64,000 nt of DNA, from positions 96,621,868 through 96,685,867 of the forward strand of contig NC_084797.1 of assembly GCF_963169125.1 (NCBI RefSeq). Direction: 5' to 3'. Under the pieces are notes generated by a model that searched no databases, was not told the origin of the DNA, and saw nothing but the letters and a program-made list of their open reading frames with translations. This document shows positions 46,708 through 58,480 of this stretch, piece after piece (position 1 is the stretch's first letter; every line of letters starts with the position of its first letter). The stretch is from Humulus lupulus (lineage: Eukaryota > Streptophyta > Magnoliopsida > Rosales > Cannabaceae). The position numbers and the translations under genes are program-made.

Positions 46708-48008
46708 TGATTAGTGCTCCAAAATATCATTTTAGTAGTCTTAAAGTGTAAAATGAAATAAGTTTTAATTAATATTTTCATGGATTTATTGTAATATATT
46801 TTATATTGAAAATTATTAATTTTAATTTAATTTGTATTTATTTTTCATAAAATAAAATTTATTTTGACAAAAAGAAAAATAAAGAAGAAAGAAAGAATTA
46901 TAATTGAAGAAATTATGAAAAAGTGGCATTTTTGAAGGTGAACTAGGCCCAAAATCAAGCCAAACAGCCCAGGCCCAAGCCTTCAGCAATTGCCACGCTG
47001 CCACATGGCGGCCTGCCATTCGCCCAGCCAAGCCACGCCCAGCCAAGCCACCAGCCGCCTGCCACTCTGCTTGACGCGTCTGACGCGTACTTGCCAGCCT
47101 GCCACGACCTGACGCGTCTGACGCGAGCCTTACTGCCAGCCAACCAGAGCATGCCACATGGCCTCCTTGTCCCCCATTCCACAAGCAACCATTTTTCTAG
47201 AGACAATTAACGCATGCCACGTGTCCCACTTGTCCCTTTTTGCATCAGATTTTGAAGCCATTTTCTCCACTTCCCAATGCACAAAAATACCAATTTCGGA
47301 AAAAGACACTTTGTTATTTTGTTTCTTTTCTTATTTCTAGTTTAATTTTGCTTGTTTTAGGTGACAAAAATGAGTGAATTATTTTAGAAATATTGGTGAG
47401 GTTAGAGTGTAGTTGTTGTACTTATCATTCTCAATAGTGATATTGATTCTTCTTATGCTTCATTTCCATATCTAATTAATTATTTTGTTTCTCATCTTCT
47501 AATTTCTTTTCTAAAATTATTTAGCTTCTTTAACATAAGTTCAGTCATGCTTTTCTTATGTAACTTAGATTGTTAATTTATTTTAGTATATTTGATATAT
47601 TGTATGTCTTTTACTGCATTCTGCCAGTGGTATTTTGTCGGTCTTGGATATATAATATGATATGCTATGAAATTAGGAGTTAGATTCAATTTAATCTAGA
47701 TTATTTAATTTGTGTTTTTAACATATACATCTTCCAGTTGCAATTAATGGTGTAGAATTGCAATTGTGTTTTGAATTAATATCAATATTAGAATAGGTTT
47801 TACAGCACTGCATCTCTACCTTGCCATGCTCATTATCTGATCGCTTTCCCTAATCTATCATTTTACTTTCACGAAATCCATTTCTTCAATTCTACTTTAT
47901 TTTTATCTTTTATTTACTAATCAAATCTTTAGTTGTGTTTGCCTCTCTGTGGATACGACATAGCCCGATTACTACTGCGACCGCTTAGGAGTTTATTGGG
48001 CGATATTA
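46708..48008 (+). mobile_element. Solo LTR, about 1.3 kb, TSD GGTAC
   Basis: Starts TGATTAGTGC and ends GCGATATTA, flanked by GGTAC at 46703-46707 and 48009-48013. The terminal ATTA may derive from ATCA by a C to T change, which would restore the TGAT/ATCA ends. It includes a GC-rich part (46940-47160) with two copies of TGACGCGTCTGACGCG, and near its right end CTCTGTGGATACGAC, a word common near the end of plant gypsy LTRs. No internal region. Strand is tentative. Confidence 0.65.
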
Positions 48009-49416
48009 GGTACCTTGAAACGACTCGGGTCAGGATTATTTTCCTCGAGTTAAGAATATTATTTTAAATAATATTATATTTTTTTGGAATTTATTTCCAT
48101 GAGTTATTGCTAGCTGAATTATGAATTTTGTGTTTAAAAGTCAAGATAAGACTTTCGGTCTTGGACCGACATAAAAACCTTAATCGGGTAAAAATATCAG
48201 AAAATAAAATGAAAAACTATGGCAAATATATTTTGGGCATAAAATACATTCATAAAAAATAAATTTTGGTCAAAAATAATAACGTAAGAGAAAATGGAAA
48301 TTTTAGGGCATTTTGGTGTTAAATGTTTAATTTTACCGAATTGGGGAATTTTATTCCCTGAATGGACTTTTGGTTAAATTTTATTGTGTGATTAATTAAA
48401 TTAAATATGAGAGACATTTAATTTAATTATTATGTGTTAAGTTTTGTTTTCAAAACTTAATAAGAGTGTAAAATGTTATAGAAAGTCAATTTGGATTTTT
48501 CTTAAGAAATATTTATTAACCTTTATAAAAAAATAAAAAATAATATAAATGCATATATAGAAAGAGGTGGCCGGACATGTGAGGTTTTAAAATTTTGTGG
48601 ACCAAATGGATTAAGTTTTAAATCATATTAATATATGTTAATGACACAGAGTGATAAAGGTAAAAACACTCAAGTGTTTAGATATTTTTTTTTAAAGTGT
48701 ATATGCTCATCCAAACCCTCACCCAACCCACCCTATACTCTCACAATCACTCTCAAATTTTTTAAAAAAACTCTCACAAGTTTTCTCTCCATTTTCAACT
48801 TCAAGAACACTAAGAAGGCTTGGAAGCTTAAGCTTTGGTTGAGGGAGGGTTTCCCTAAGGTAAAGCTTTAAAAAACTAGACTTTTGTAGAGTTTTAACCA
48901 TAGTTTTTCAATAGCTAATTATATATGTTGTTGGGGGAGTTGGTTAAGGTTTTGAAAGGGTTTTGAAGGATCCAAAGCTAGTAGAAAGATCCAAACCTTA
49001 AGCAAGAAAAACAATAGGTAAAAAGTTTACTTTTTATGGTTGTTATTGTATGATTTTTATTTTTTAAGCATTATTTTGTATATTTAATGCTTAAAGTTTC
49101 TTATTTGTGATGTAATAAAGCTATGGTAGTTTCTTTAAAAATTTTATGATGCTTGTGTGTTTATTTTTGAAAATAGGAACCCAAAATCCCCAAGGGTTTT
49201 GTTGAAAATCCTGAAACAAAAATACAAGTTTTGAGCTATGACTTCAAAGGGTTCAAGCATCTACTGTATATTGATTTTGTAAAATTTAATTATACTGTGA
49301 TGTTTTTGAGATGGAGTACATAAAATTAAGCTTTTGAAATACTAAAAACTGTTTAGAAATGAGTGAGTTATGCTATTTCAAAGTTTAGGTAAAAAAAACT
49401 GTTTTTTTTCGTATTC

Positions 49417-49628
49417 TTAATTTCGGGACCAAGTTTGGACAGCCAGTGTATATGTCAAATGGACCCAGTTTTTTCTAAAATTTTGTGTACATATTCTTGG
49501 CATAACCTAGTATTCCACTGTAAAATTTGGTAACAAAATATTAATCAGTTTGAAAGTTATTAAGTGCCAAAGTTGGAAAATATTAATTTCGGGACCAAGT
49601 TTGGACAGCCAGTGTATATGTCAAAGGT
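49417..49628. repeat. Local duplication within the 3' LTR
   Basis: A segment of about 45 bp containing TTTCGGGACCAAGTTTGGAC and AGCCAGTGTATATGTCAAA occurs at about 49419 and again at about 49583. The second copy is followed by sequence that normally lies further on in the LTR, so a short duplication shuffled the local order compared with 36890-37120. Confidence 0.7.
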
Positions 49629-51746
49629 CATTTTTACCTCATTGTTGGAAAATATTTTCACCAATAAAAAATGTTCCTTTTGACCTAATATATTGCAAAG
49701 ACCTAAATGGTATACCAAAAATGGAATTGGAAAATTTTGGTAAGAATTGAGTAAGTAAATTTCAAGTTATGACCTAACAAAGTATGTAGTTAAAAATGTG
49801 AAAAAATAGGGTTTTCACACTTGTTGTAAAAATGGGACTTTGGAACTTAAGGTAAAAAGTAAAATTTTGCTTATTGCAAGATAAAAACTTGGTAATTCTT
49901 GAAAACATATTTTGACCTAAAATACCACTTTAGATTTGTGATAATTACTTTTATTAAAGAATTTTCATTCTTTCTAAAAATAAAAGATTTAATTTAGTAA
50001 TAAGTTCATAAATCAAAAGAGGTTTTAAAACCCTATATTTTGAGAAAATAATTAAGTAAATTATTTTTTTAGTAAGTAAACTTGATTAATTGACTTCAGA
50101 AAATTAACTAGTCAAGATAAGAAATTTTTTAACAGTTTTCCTAATTAAGTTAAAATTATGCTATTTCATTAAATAGATTTTAGAGATTAAAGCCTTAAGA
50201 AAAATAAAAGGAAAATTAAGAGATTATTTTCTTGAAAGATAATTAAGGAATTTAATTAGTATTTTCTATATATAATAAAGCTAAAATCTTCTATATAATT
50301 AATCGACTTGTGAAAGTAGGGGTTAATAGCGATACTTTTAAATAATAAGATTTCTAGCGGATTGTGGGAAAATATTATTGTGATACCCGAGCCTAAGTGT
50401 CGAGACCATAGGATAGGTCTCCCCGAGAATTAGGGATTAGTCTCAAATTTTTGAGTATGAATTTCTTGAATGGGTTTAAAACCAAATAATGATCATTAAT
50501 CCTTACAAATGAATTTTTTTAAATGACCAAACTGCCCAAAAAAAAATAATGAATTATGAAGTGCCATAATTAATCTGAGTATACTGTATGGAGAATTACA
50601 GTATTGGCTACGCAAACTGGATTATACATTGGAGGGTGAAAGCTTGCTGAGAGCAAAGGACTCTAAGTTAGTCAACTTCTATTGTGTGGCTGCAACATGA
50701 AATGACTATTGTATTGTATGTTAGTATAGAGACACATGCATATATATGCACTGTCGTAGAAAGTTTGCTTAGAGACGTTAGTCTAGTTGGTGCTCATTCG
50801 TAAAATATGACCGGTAGATATCCGTCATATTCTAGATAGCTGATCCCTGTCGCACTGCTTCATTTTATTATGTCTGGTTCATTACCGTGACGAGTGGCCA
50901 AGAGGTGAGGACTGCTGGTTTAAACCTAGGGGCGCCAAAATGAATGGGACCTAGGGCCCTCATGCTTACTTAATAAGTGAACGGTTAGAACCCGAGCAAG
51001 TGCTCAAATAAGTTATTCCAGGATAGTAGTCGTGAATATTGGCCATTCAGTGAGAGTGCCTAGAAACTCTAGGGGTTGCCAAGTTTGAGTCAGGTCGAAC
51101 ACCCTAGGGGCAACTTCTCACCAGCACCACTAATTAGCATAGAAGTCTCTGTAAACCCGTGTAACTTCGATTACACTCTTGGATAAGTAGTGATGCCCTA
51201 GGTAACTTGATGGTTACCCTTGTGAGGGATTTACTCTTGGATAAGTAGTGATTCCCTAGGTAACACAATAGTTACCCTTGATGGGGATATTTATTGGCTA
51301 GATCTTAGTGTTGAGACTCAGTTCTCTCTTACAGATTAGCATTTATGCTAAAGAGCGTGTTACGCCCGAATTGTTGGAAATTGTCAAGCGTTAGTCTCGA
51401 ATTCTATTGTTATATATTATATTTGGTTGCTCTGGGATTTTCTGAGTGCAAGGATTTATAGGTTTATATGACATAGTTATAATATATTATATTTGCTTGC
51501 TCTGGGATTTTTCTGAGTGCAGGGATTTATCTGTTTATACGAAATAGTTTGCCATTGGTTATCAGACATGACCATATGTTTGCCAGGACGCTTTTGCTTT
51601 CTTGAAATTTATTGCGTAGGGTCCGGATGGATTCGGAACCCTAATTTGTGTGTGCCATTGTTATCTATGGATATTAACTTGGTCAGTGATCACCTGTCTT
51701 CTATGCAAGCTTTTGTTTTTAAAGTTGAACTTACTAAGTGTTTTCG

Positions 51747-51776
51747 CTTACCTAGTTGTTTCCTATTGTAGGAAAG
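51747..51776. repeat. LTR inverted repeat, reversed copy
   Basis: CTTACCTAGTTGTTTC then GTAGGAAAG. The same structure as at 34829-34858 read on the other strand, with one arm altered. Confidence 0.75.
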
Positions 51777-52004
51777 AACAAGGGCAAGGAAGAGCAGTGA
51801 GCGCTGGAGTCTACCTTGCGAATGTACATGTGGACCGACCGTTTTGGGAAGTCATTTTGTTTTATAAATGTTGTGTTATTTTCATAAACTAGGCTCATTG
51901 TACTATTCATAAAATATTTTTGTATTAAATGTTAAGTATTGCCATATGAATTTTTAAAAAGATTTTTTTATACGGGTTTTTGAGACATTTTGTTAAATGA
52001 AAAC

Positions 52005-52601
52005 TGTTGACCCTTATTTTGGTCAACTGACACGGAGTCAAATGCTTGATGTGATGGAAGGTGTTGAAATAGATCTAATGGGAAGAACAGTAAATGACAC
52101 AACAAATTATAGTGGTTCGGCCCCACGAATTGGTAATGACCTACGTCCACTTAAGTTATTATTGATATTAATTCTCAAAGGAGTGATCAAAGAACTAGGG
52201 TTCTCTGAGTTTCACAGACCTTAGAGAGATGAATAATACAATCGTAAGATAATCGCTCTAATTCTCTTGTAAAGTATATACTTAAATCAGTCAAAAAGTC
52301 CCTTCCTTGAGCTATTTCTCTCTATTTATAGGCTCAAGGAGGATTACACAAATTTGTTATAGATATTCTTTCCTAAATAATTAGATCATCGTGGATCATG
52401 GGAGATAATCTCGGATATGATTACAATTGTACAAGATTATCTCAAAATATATCGAGTATACAACCAGGCTGGTCGTATATAAAATCCAAATATTACATCA
52501 GGGGAATCTCACTGGTCGATGGTCGAACAGAACTTCTGCCAGGTGTTAGCCACGTGTCAAAAACGCTTGCCACGTCACCCATGCCTGCTTTTTGGATAAC
52601 A
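52005..52601 (-). repeat. 3' LTR of the Tat element
   Basis: 597 bp with TG/CA ends. The first bases form a hairpin, GTTGACC and GGTCAAC seven bases apart. A minus-strand TATAAATAGA at 52321-52330 is the LTR TATA box. Confidence 0.93.
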
Positions 52602-52614
52602 TTTGCCCCCCAAG
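52602..52614 (-). other. Polypurine tract of the Tat element
   Basis: The minus strand reads CTTGGGGGGCAAA directly before the 3' LTR start. This is where second-strand synthesis would be primed. Confidence 0.85.
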
Positions 52615-53597
52615 TTTATTTATTACGACCAGCAATAAATGAACTTTAAGGAAAATGACTCTTCGGTTACCCCACCAAATCTGTCAGAGTAGTTCGTGTC
52701 TTCTTGGAAAAAGTGACCTACCTCCAAGCCATCCATTGACGACTATCACTCTTCCCCATGCTTTGAAAAGAGGAAACTTATGATTACCTCTTTTTTCATA
52801 CCGCAGACAAAATATATAGCCTCCAGAACTTCCTTTTTCTTTTTACGCAAGCTATTTTTCTATCAAGAAACCCTAAGTCAGAACCCCTACTCTCCCTGAA
52901 GATCATCTTTCGATGTTCCAGGAATCAGCCGTTTGTTCACCTACGCTTGGAATTTCTTCAAAGCTTCATAATCTTCACTCTGGTAAACTTCAGAACTTTT
53001 TCCCTCTTTATTTTTGTTGTGCATGCCGATGTAAGTTAACCATTTAGGTTCTGATATTGTCTGTGTTTACAGGTAGAAATGCATGAAAATAGGGGATTTA
53101 TCGAGTGATGCTAGATAGGATTGTGTATCTTTGCCATTTAGGAGTTATGAATTAATTTGATAGTCTTGATCATAAATTTAGGACGTAAAATCGAAGTAAA
53201 AATTCGATTTTTATGCTAGTTGAAAAACTGAGTTGTTCCCGCCCTTACTGAAGTTGAAAAAGCTTTTTCAGAAAAAAACTTTTTACTTTCACTTTTTGAT
53301 ATGTTTTTCAAACTGTTCACATGGAAAAGTTAGTTTTTTGCTAGAATGTTGTTGTATAAAAATTTGACTTTTATACACGACTAGCGTTATTCTAACCAAC
53401 TTTCTAGACTCTCCATCCTCACCTCCCCATTTTTCTGTCTGCAGATTTTAATGCCAGATTTGTGGGGAGGTGAGAGGTCGATCGAAGACGAACTTCTTGT
53501 GCAACTACTTGAAGGCGAAGAACAACCTACCTAGCGCATTCATGAGATTCCTTTCTCTAGACTCTCTCTTTCCAAACCTCAACCATCTTCAGCCATA
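52615..53597 (+). other. Spacer upstream of the antisense gene
   Basis: About 1 kb between the polypurine tract and the antisense start codon. No coding region is recognised. It must hold the promoter and 5' leader of the antisense gene if that gene is expressed. No confident TATA box was assigned. Confidence 0.45.
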
Positions 53598-54278
53598 ATG
53601 GGTCGTGTCAAATCCACTGCCCAAAAGAAAAAGCCTGAACACACTCCAAATTCTCCAGCTCAGCCTGACTCGCAGGCTGGGGTTCCCTCGACCAGTGGTC
53701 GAGAAAACATTGTCCCAGACTCTCTCGTCCAGGTTAGGGCTCGCCCTCGGCATTCAATTCTTCCTGATGTCGAGTGGTGTCTTTCTCCACTTAGCCAAGT
53801 AATCCCCAGGATGCTTGCGAATTACCTCAGGAAGTATAGCCTCACTGCGGTAACTCTCAAAATCCCCACTACGGATGAGAGGGCTAATTTGCCTGGAGGC
53901 GTTTACAGCGCCTGGTCGAGGTACCACATAGAGGATGGGGCTATCCTTCCTCTTCATCCATTCTTCCAAGGGTTGGCGAACTATTTTGGTATCGCCCCTT
54001 CCAAATTACACCCAACGGATATAGGATGCTTGCTGCACTCTATATCCTTTATAAACATAAAAATTGACCAGAGCCTACCTCCCACGAGGTCAATTATCTC
54101 TTTGACCTTAAATCCAACCCCCAACAGTCTGGTACAGGGCTCTTTCATTTTTGTCACCAGGAGACTAGCCGAACCTTCCTGAGTGACACCACCCTCATCT
54201 CCAACATGGGGAAATACAGTCAGGAGTATTTACTCACACCTGACATGGTTGCGAATCACCTAGCCTTCGCTCGAGGAG

Positions 54279-54358
54279 GTAAATGCCTTTTTCCATTGGT
54301 AGTTGTTTTTACTCAGCAAATTTCCTTGTATTTTTTTTAAATATCTTGTGCTTTTCAG
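54279..54358 (+). other. Intron 1 of the antisense gene
   Basis: 80 bp, GTAAATG to CTTTTCAG, preceded by TCGAGGAG and followed by GCCCATGG. A T-rich tract precedes the acceptor. Joining gives ...FARG-GPWLQPDP in one phase. Confidence 0.7.
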
Positions 54359-54880
54359 GCCCATGGTTACAACCAGACCCAACACCAGACATGGTGCTGA
54401 GGTCTGCTATGTTGGCCAGAATGACAGATGCTGAGAAGTGCGTCAAGTCTCTGGTCACCGAGGCTAACTTGAGGCTGTCTGGCCTCCTGGCCCCTCACCA
54501 GGATATGAGGGAACCCGCGGCGGTAAGTGCCACTACCGAGGGAAATCCCGAGCAGCAACCACCAGCGTCTCCTCCTTGACGGAGACCGACTGGGGTTACA
54601 ATCAGGGAACCCACTGGCACTCCCTCAGTAGAAAGGTCTTCTGCCCCTCAAGGGAAGGGAAAACAAAAGGCAGTTGAGACTGTCGTAGATTTAAACGAGT
54701 CTTCCGACGAAAACGGTACTGTTATTTCACTCTTAGATAACTTGCCAATTCCTTGTCATTTATTTGACGGGGATGGCAATTTTACATATACTCCAAATCT
54801 AGGGCCAGACTTCTTCATGTCAGAGAGTGAGTGTATGACTAGTAGATTCAATAGTGTAGCGACAAGTAGTAATAACTCAG

Positions 54881-54978
54881 GTATTGGACTTTGTAATTTT
54901 CTTTATCTCTTTTCTGATGAGCCATAACTTGTCTCACCTATTTTTAGCTTACTGTCTGCATATTTGTTTCTTTTGCAG
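54881..54978 (+). other. Intron 2 of the antisense gene
   Basis: 98 bp, GTATTGG to TTTTGCAG. The join restores NNSDMASANIFDLYN without a shift. A further intron of about 100 bp is likely at 55374-55475 (GTAATG to ATTGCAG), but its phase is unclear because of a nearby frameshift. Confidence 0.7.
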
Positions 54979-55475
54979 ATATGGCTTCTGCAAATATTTT
55001 CGATCTGTACAACACTCAGGAAGAAGAAGAGGTTCCTTTGGTCCGAAGGAGGAAATCGGCCATGAAACACGACGGTGAGTTCAGCCAAGTACCTCCGGCC
55101 AAGAAGAAATGAGCAACTGATCCTTCAACCATCTGCCCAACCTCCTGCTTTTGCTGAGAAGGAAATCCCTCCTCCTCCTGCTGCCACAAATCCTTCACCT
55201 AAGGCTCCTACCGAGCAAACCCAGAAAACTGAGGGTGTTCTCCCTGGGGCCAGACTATCGGGTCGCTCCGTAAGGTCAGCTAAGGATTGCCTCGCTTACA
55301 TCCTTAAGCATGACCGTTGTAGAGAGGCCATGTCTGAAGCTGAAACCATGGGGGTTGACCAGATCCTCAATAAGTAATGAAGTGGCCAGTTTAAGCACTC
55401 TTCCTCTTCTTTTGTGATCATGGTCTTGACTTTTACTTTTTTGAAGTTAGCCTAAATCTTTTTCTTTGATTGCAG

Positions 55476-56066
55476 GCCATGCTGACCATGACTGCTGCTC
55501 CTGCCCGCGCGGGTGCAAGTATCGAGCAGACCCGAGCGAAGCTAACAGAGGAGCTTCAAGCCATGGAGGCTAGGCACGCGGGGGAGCTGGAGGTGGTGAC
55601 CCGGCAGAAGGATTCCTTGGCTGCGGAGCTAGCAGAAAAGCAAACCTCTCTGGAAAATGCCAGAAAACAGAGAGATGAATACCAAGATGCTAGCCGAACT
55701 CACTGGCGTGAAGTCAAAATAATTCAGGAGGAGGATCTTGCTAAGGACAAGAGCATTGCTGTCCTCAAGAGCTAAGTGGAGCGGCTCAGGCTTACAAATG
55801 CCAAGGACCTAGAAAGGTACAAGAATTCGACACTTTGGTGTTTCTACGACTTCTGGAAACACAATCAAAGTGTAAACTTTGGCTACCTTCCAGAGGACGC
55901 CAGGAAGGCTGAGCTGGCTCACTGTACTGCTCGATTGGCTGCTGAAGAACGGGCCAGAGTTCCCGCCTCCATAGAGATTTCGCTGGCCACGGGGATGGAA
56001 GGAGGGGAAGCTGCAGGAGACGCGGTTGACCAGAATGCTCCCCAGGATCCTTCTGCTGCTTCTTAG
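55476..56066 (+). pseudogene. Coiled-coil last exon of the antisense gene
   Basis: Codes for a long Glu/Lys/Ala-rich helix (LTEELQAMEARHAGELEVV..., about 55525-55770), then an in-frame TAA at 55773 where CAA would give Gln. After it come ERLRLTNAKDLERY, WCFYDFWKHNQ and LPEDARKAELAHC, and an acidic tail ending at 56066. The layout, globular N-terminus plus coiled-coil C-terminus, is typical for this protein family. Confidence 0.7.
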
Positions 56067-56791
56067 CCTATTTTCTTTTTACTTATTTTATTTTATTTTC
56101 CATACATGGCCCACGGGTCATAATGTTAAGACAATTTTTTCTTTTTTATTGCTGCATGGGCAGCTTTACCTTTTAATTTAACATTGTTGCTGCATGGGCA
56201 GCTTTACCTTTTAATTTAACATTTACATCCGAGCAATACTGCTCGCGGTGTAAAAGGATTCCTATGACATTATAATATTTATGTTTTATTTTAATATCTG
56301 TCTGCATGACCGAACTTAGCATAGTACTTTGGCTTGATTTAACAGAACATAAATTTTGAAAATACTCTAAGTACCGTAGCATGCTTTCACTTATTTTGTT
56401 CATGTGTTTACATACCTCCTGGTATGCTTTGCTTCCTATGTGCCTTAGATGCCCCCCAAGTGAGTGAGGAGCTTTAGGTCCTTGGTCACTTGCCTTGACC
56501 ACAACTTGTACAAACATTACTGCTCGGTATGAAATGCAAAACTTCTAATACAGCAAAACAACACACGTAATGAACAAGTACTTGTAAAAAAAATTACAAA
56601 ATTTGGCAAGAATGACTTGCTGCGCACAGTCCCTTATAAATCTCGTATTTAAATGGCCTAAACATTTCTTTACGAGTCATCTTTGACAGATCTTACACTT
56701 ATAAGCAATCAGTCATACAACATGACTAACCCTTTTTCAAAACTTGTAAAAAGTAAAAATTAATACAAGACAGTCCTTTAAGAAGGACTGT
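56067..56791. other. Intergenic spacer between the convergent genes
   Basis: The antisense gene and pol end toward each other here. It includes a 38-bp tandem duplication (56151-56225, unit with GCTGCATGGGCAGCTTTACC). The 114-codon minus frame in it has no recognisable features. Confidence 0.6.
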
Positions 56792-57951
56792 TTATTGATA
56801 ATACTTGCGCAAGTGTTCTCCATTCCAATAGCGCGGAACAAGATCTCCATTTAAGCGTGCAAGTTTGTATGTGCCTGGATGAAGGACTTCTTCAATCTGG
56901 TAAGGTTCTTCCCAGTTTGATCCGAATACTCCAGCAGCCAGGTCGCAGGTGTTTAAGAAAACTCTTCGAAGTACTAAATCTCCGACGTTGAATTTTCTCT
57001 CTTTTACCTTGGAGTTAAAATATCGAGCTACTTTTTGCTAGTACGCAACTACTCGGAGTTGGGCTTTCTCTTGTTTCTCCTCAATCAAATCTAGGGACTC
57101 CATCAATAGTTGGCTATTCTGGTCTTGGTCGTATGTGATTCTTCGATGTGAGGGCATATCTAACTCGACTGGCAACATAGGTTCATACCCGTATGCTAAG
57201 GAAAATGGGGTATGACCTGTTGCTGTTCGATGAGAAATTCTATACGACCAGAGTACTTCAGGCAGCTATTCTGGCCATGCTCCTTTAGCTTCCTCGAGCC
57301 TTTTCTTCAAGGTATCTTTCAATGTCTTATTTACCACTTTGACTTGCCCATTTTCTTGTGGATGTGCAACTGAAGAAAAGCTCTTGATGATTCCATGCCT
57401 CTCGCAGAAGTTTGTGAAAAGATCACTATCAAATTGGGTGCCATTGTCTAAGACAATCTTTATGGGCAATCCATATCGACAAACAATGTTCTTGATGACA
57501 AAGTCAAGCACTTTCTTTGTCGTTATGGTAGCGAGTGGCTCAGCTTCGGCCCATTTGATGAAGTAGTCGACCGCCACCACTGCGTATTTTGCTCCACCTT
57601 TTCCTGTTGGCAGGACCTGATTAAATCTATACCCCACACTGCGAAAGGCCGCGGACTTTGCATCTGTTTTAACTCATTAGGAGTTGCGCATGGGATCTTG
57701 AAAAACCTTTGACACTTATCACACTTTCGCACAAACTCCATCGAGTCTTCGTTCATGGTTGGCCAGAAATAACCCTGCCTCAGAATCTTCTTTGATAAGC
57801 TCTGTCCCCCAGCATTATCTCCACAGAAGCCTTCGTGTACCTCCTTCCTCAGCTCTTTAGCCTTTTCTAGCATGACACACCTGAGCAGTGGCATGGAGTA
57901 TCCTCTTCGGTATAGGACACCATCGACCAGTATGTACCTAGCAGCCTGTCT
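56792..57951 (-). pseudogene. pol: Tat integrase
   Basis: The zinc-binding part has GYFWPTMNEDSMEFVRKCDKC (HHCC cysteines). The core starts after a frameshift near 57630: FAVWGIDLI gives the first Asp region, KIVLDNGTQFDSDLF the second Asp, and HPQENGQVKVVNKTLK the Glu (normally GQVEAVNK, here K in place of E one position along). A stop at 57266 is followed by VLWSYRISHRTATGHTPFSL and VGDLVLRRVFLN. The protein ends GDLVPRYWNGEHLRKYYQ at 56792. Stops lie near 57025 and 57266. Confidence 0.88.
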
Positions 57952-58480
57952 CTAAAGAGTCCTCGCTTTGTTTCTATCTGCTGGTAGTACACCACTTGTG
58001 AGATACTCCAAGTATGGTGCCATCCATGTATCTGCTAACCGGACCTCCATATTGGTTTCATCTGCTCGTATGCTTGGCTTGCGTAGCCGTTCAACTGGCA
58101 CTATATTTAAAGTGTCAGCATCCTTCGCACTCGCGAGTTTGGCTAAGGCATCTGTGTTTGAATTCTGATCTCGAGGTATTTGCTGGAGGGTATATTTCTC
58201 AAATTGTGCCAACAGATCTTTGCTTTTGTTTAGATAGGCCGCCATTTTCAGCCCTCGTGCTTGATACTCCCCTAAGACTTGATTCACTACTAGCTGTGAA
58301 TCACTATAAATATCCAGCACTTTTATGCTCATCTTTGGCCAACCTTAACCCAGCGAGTAGAGCTTCATACTCGGCTTCGTTGTTTGAAGCGGTGAAATCA
58401 AACCTAATTGCGCAGTGAAATCAATGCCCTTCTGGCGTTATCAATATCACTCCTACTCCTGCATGAGATTAGTTGGACGA
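57952..58480 (-). pseudogene. pol: Second (archaeal-type) RNase H of the Tat element
   Basis: KLFTDGSSN (first Asp), then stops at about 58470 and 58434. NNEAEYEALLAGLRLAKDE (Glu) follows, then a one-base frameshift near 58330. IYSDSQLVVNQVLGEY (Asp) and QNSNTDALAKLAS (last Asp) complete the DEDD set. An additional RNase H of this kind after the standard one is diagnostic for the Tat lineage. Confidence 0.88.

Larger units (their letters stand above)
53598..56066 (+). pseudogene. Antisense multi-exon gene of the Tat element (gypsy-type Transposase_28-like)
   Basis: Read opposite to gag-pol. Exon 1 (53598-54278) starts MGRVKSTAQKKK and has VIPRMLANYLRKYSL, PLHPFFQGLANYF and, after a frameshift near 54010, NYLFDLKSNPQQSGTGLFHF, then LLTPDMVANHLAFARG. 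This is the pattern of the plant 'putative gypsy type transposon' family (PF04195). Intron 1 (54279-54358) and intron 2 (54881-54978) have GT-AG ends, and both joins keep the reading phase. Exon 2 has PDMVLRSAMLARMTDAEKC; exon 3 is acidic/basic and Pro-rich; exon 4 (from 55476) is a coiled coil rich in Glu, Ala and Lys. Stops near 54085, 54577, 55110 and 55773 show decay. Extra antisense ORFs are known in Tat elements; their role is unknown. Confidence 0.75.

Noticed and set aside
46822..47184. 120-codon minus-strand frame rich in Gly, Ala, Trp and Arg
   Set aside because: Low-complexity reading of the GC-rich part of a solo LTR; no start context or family pattern.
56173..56517. 114-codon minus-strand frame downstream of pol
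   Set aside because: Spans a tandem duplication in the spacer between convergent genes, with no recognisable feature.
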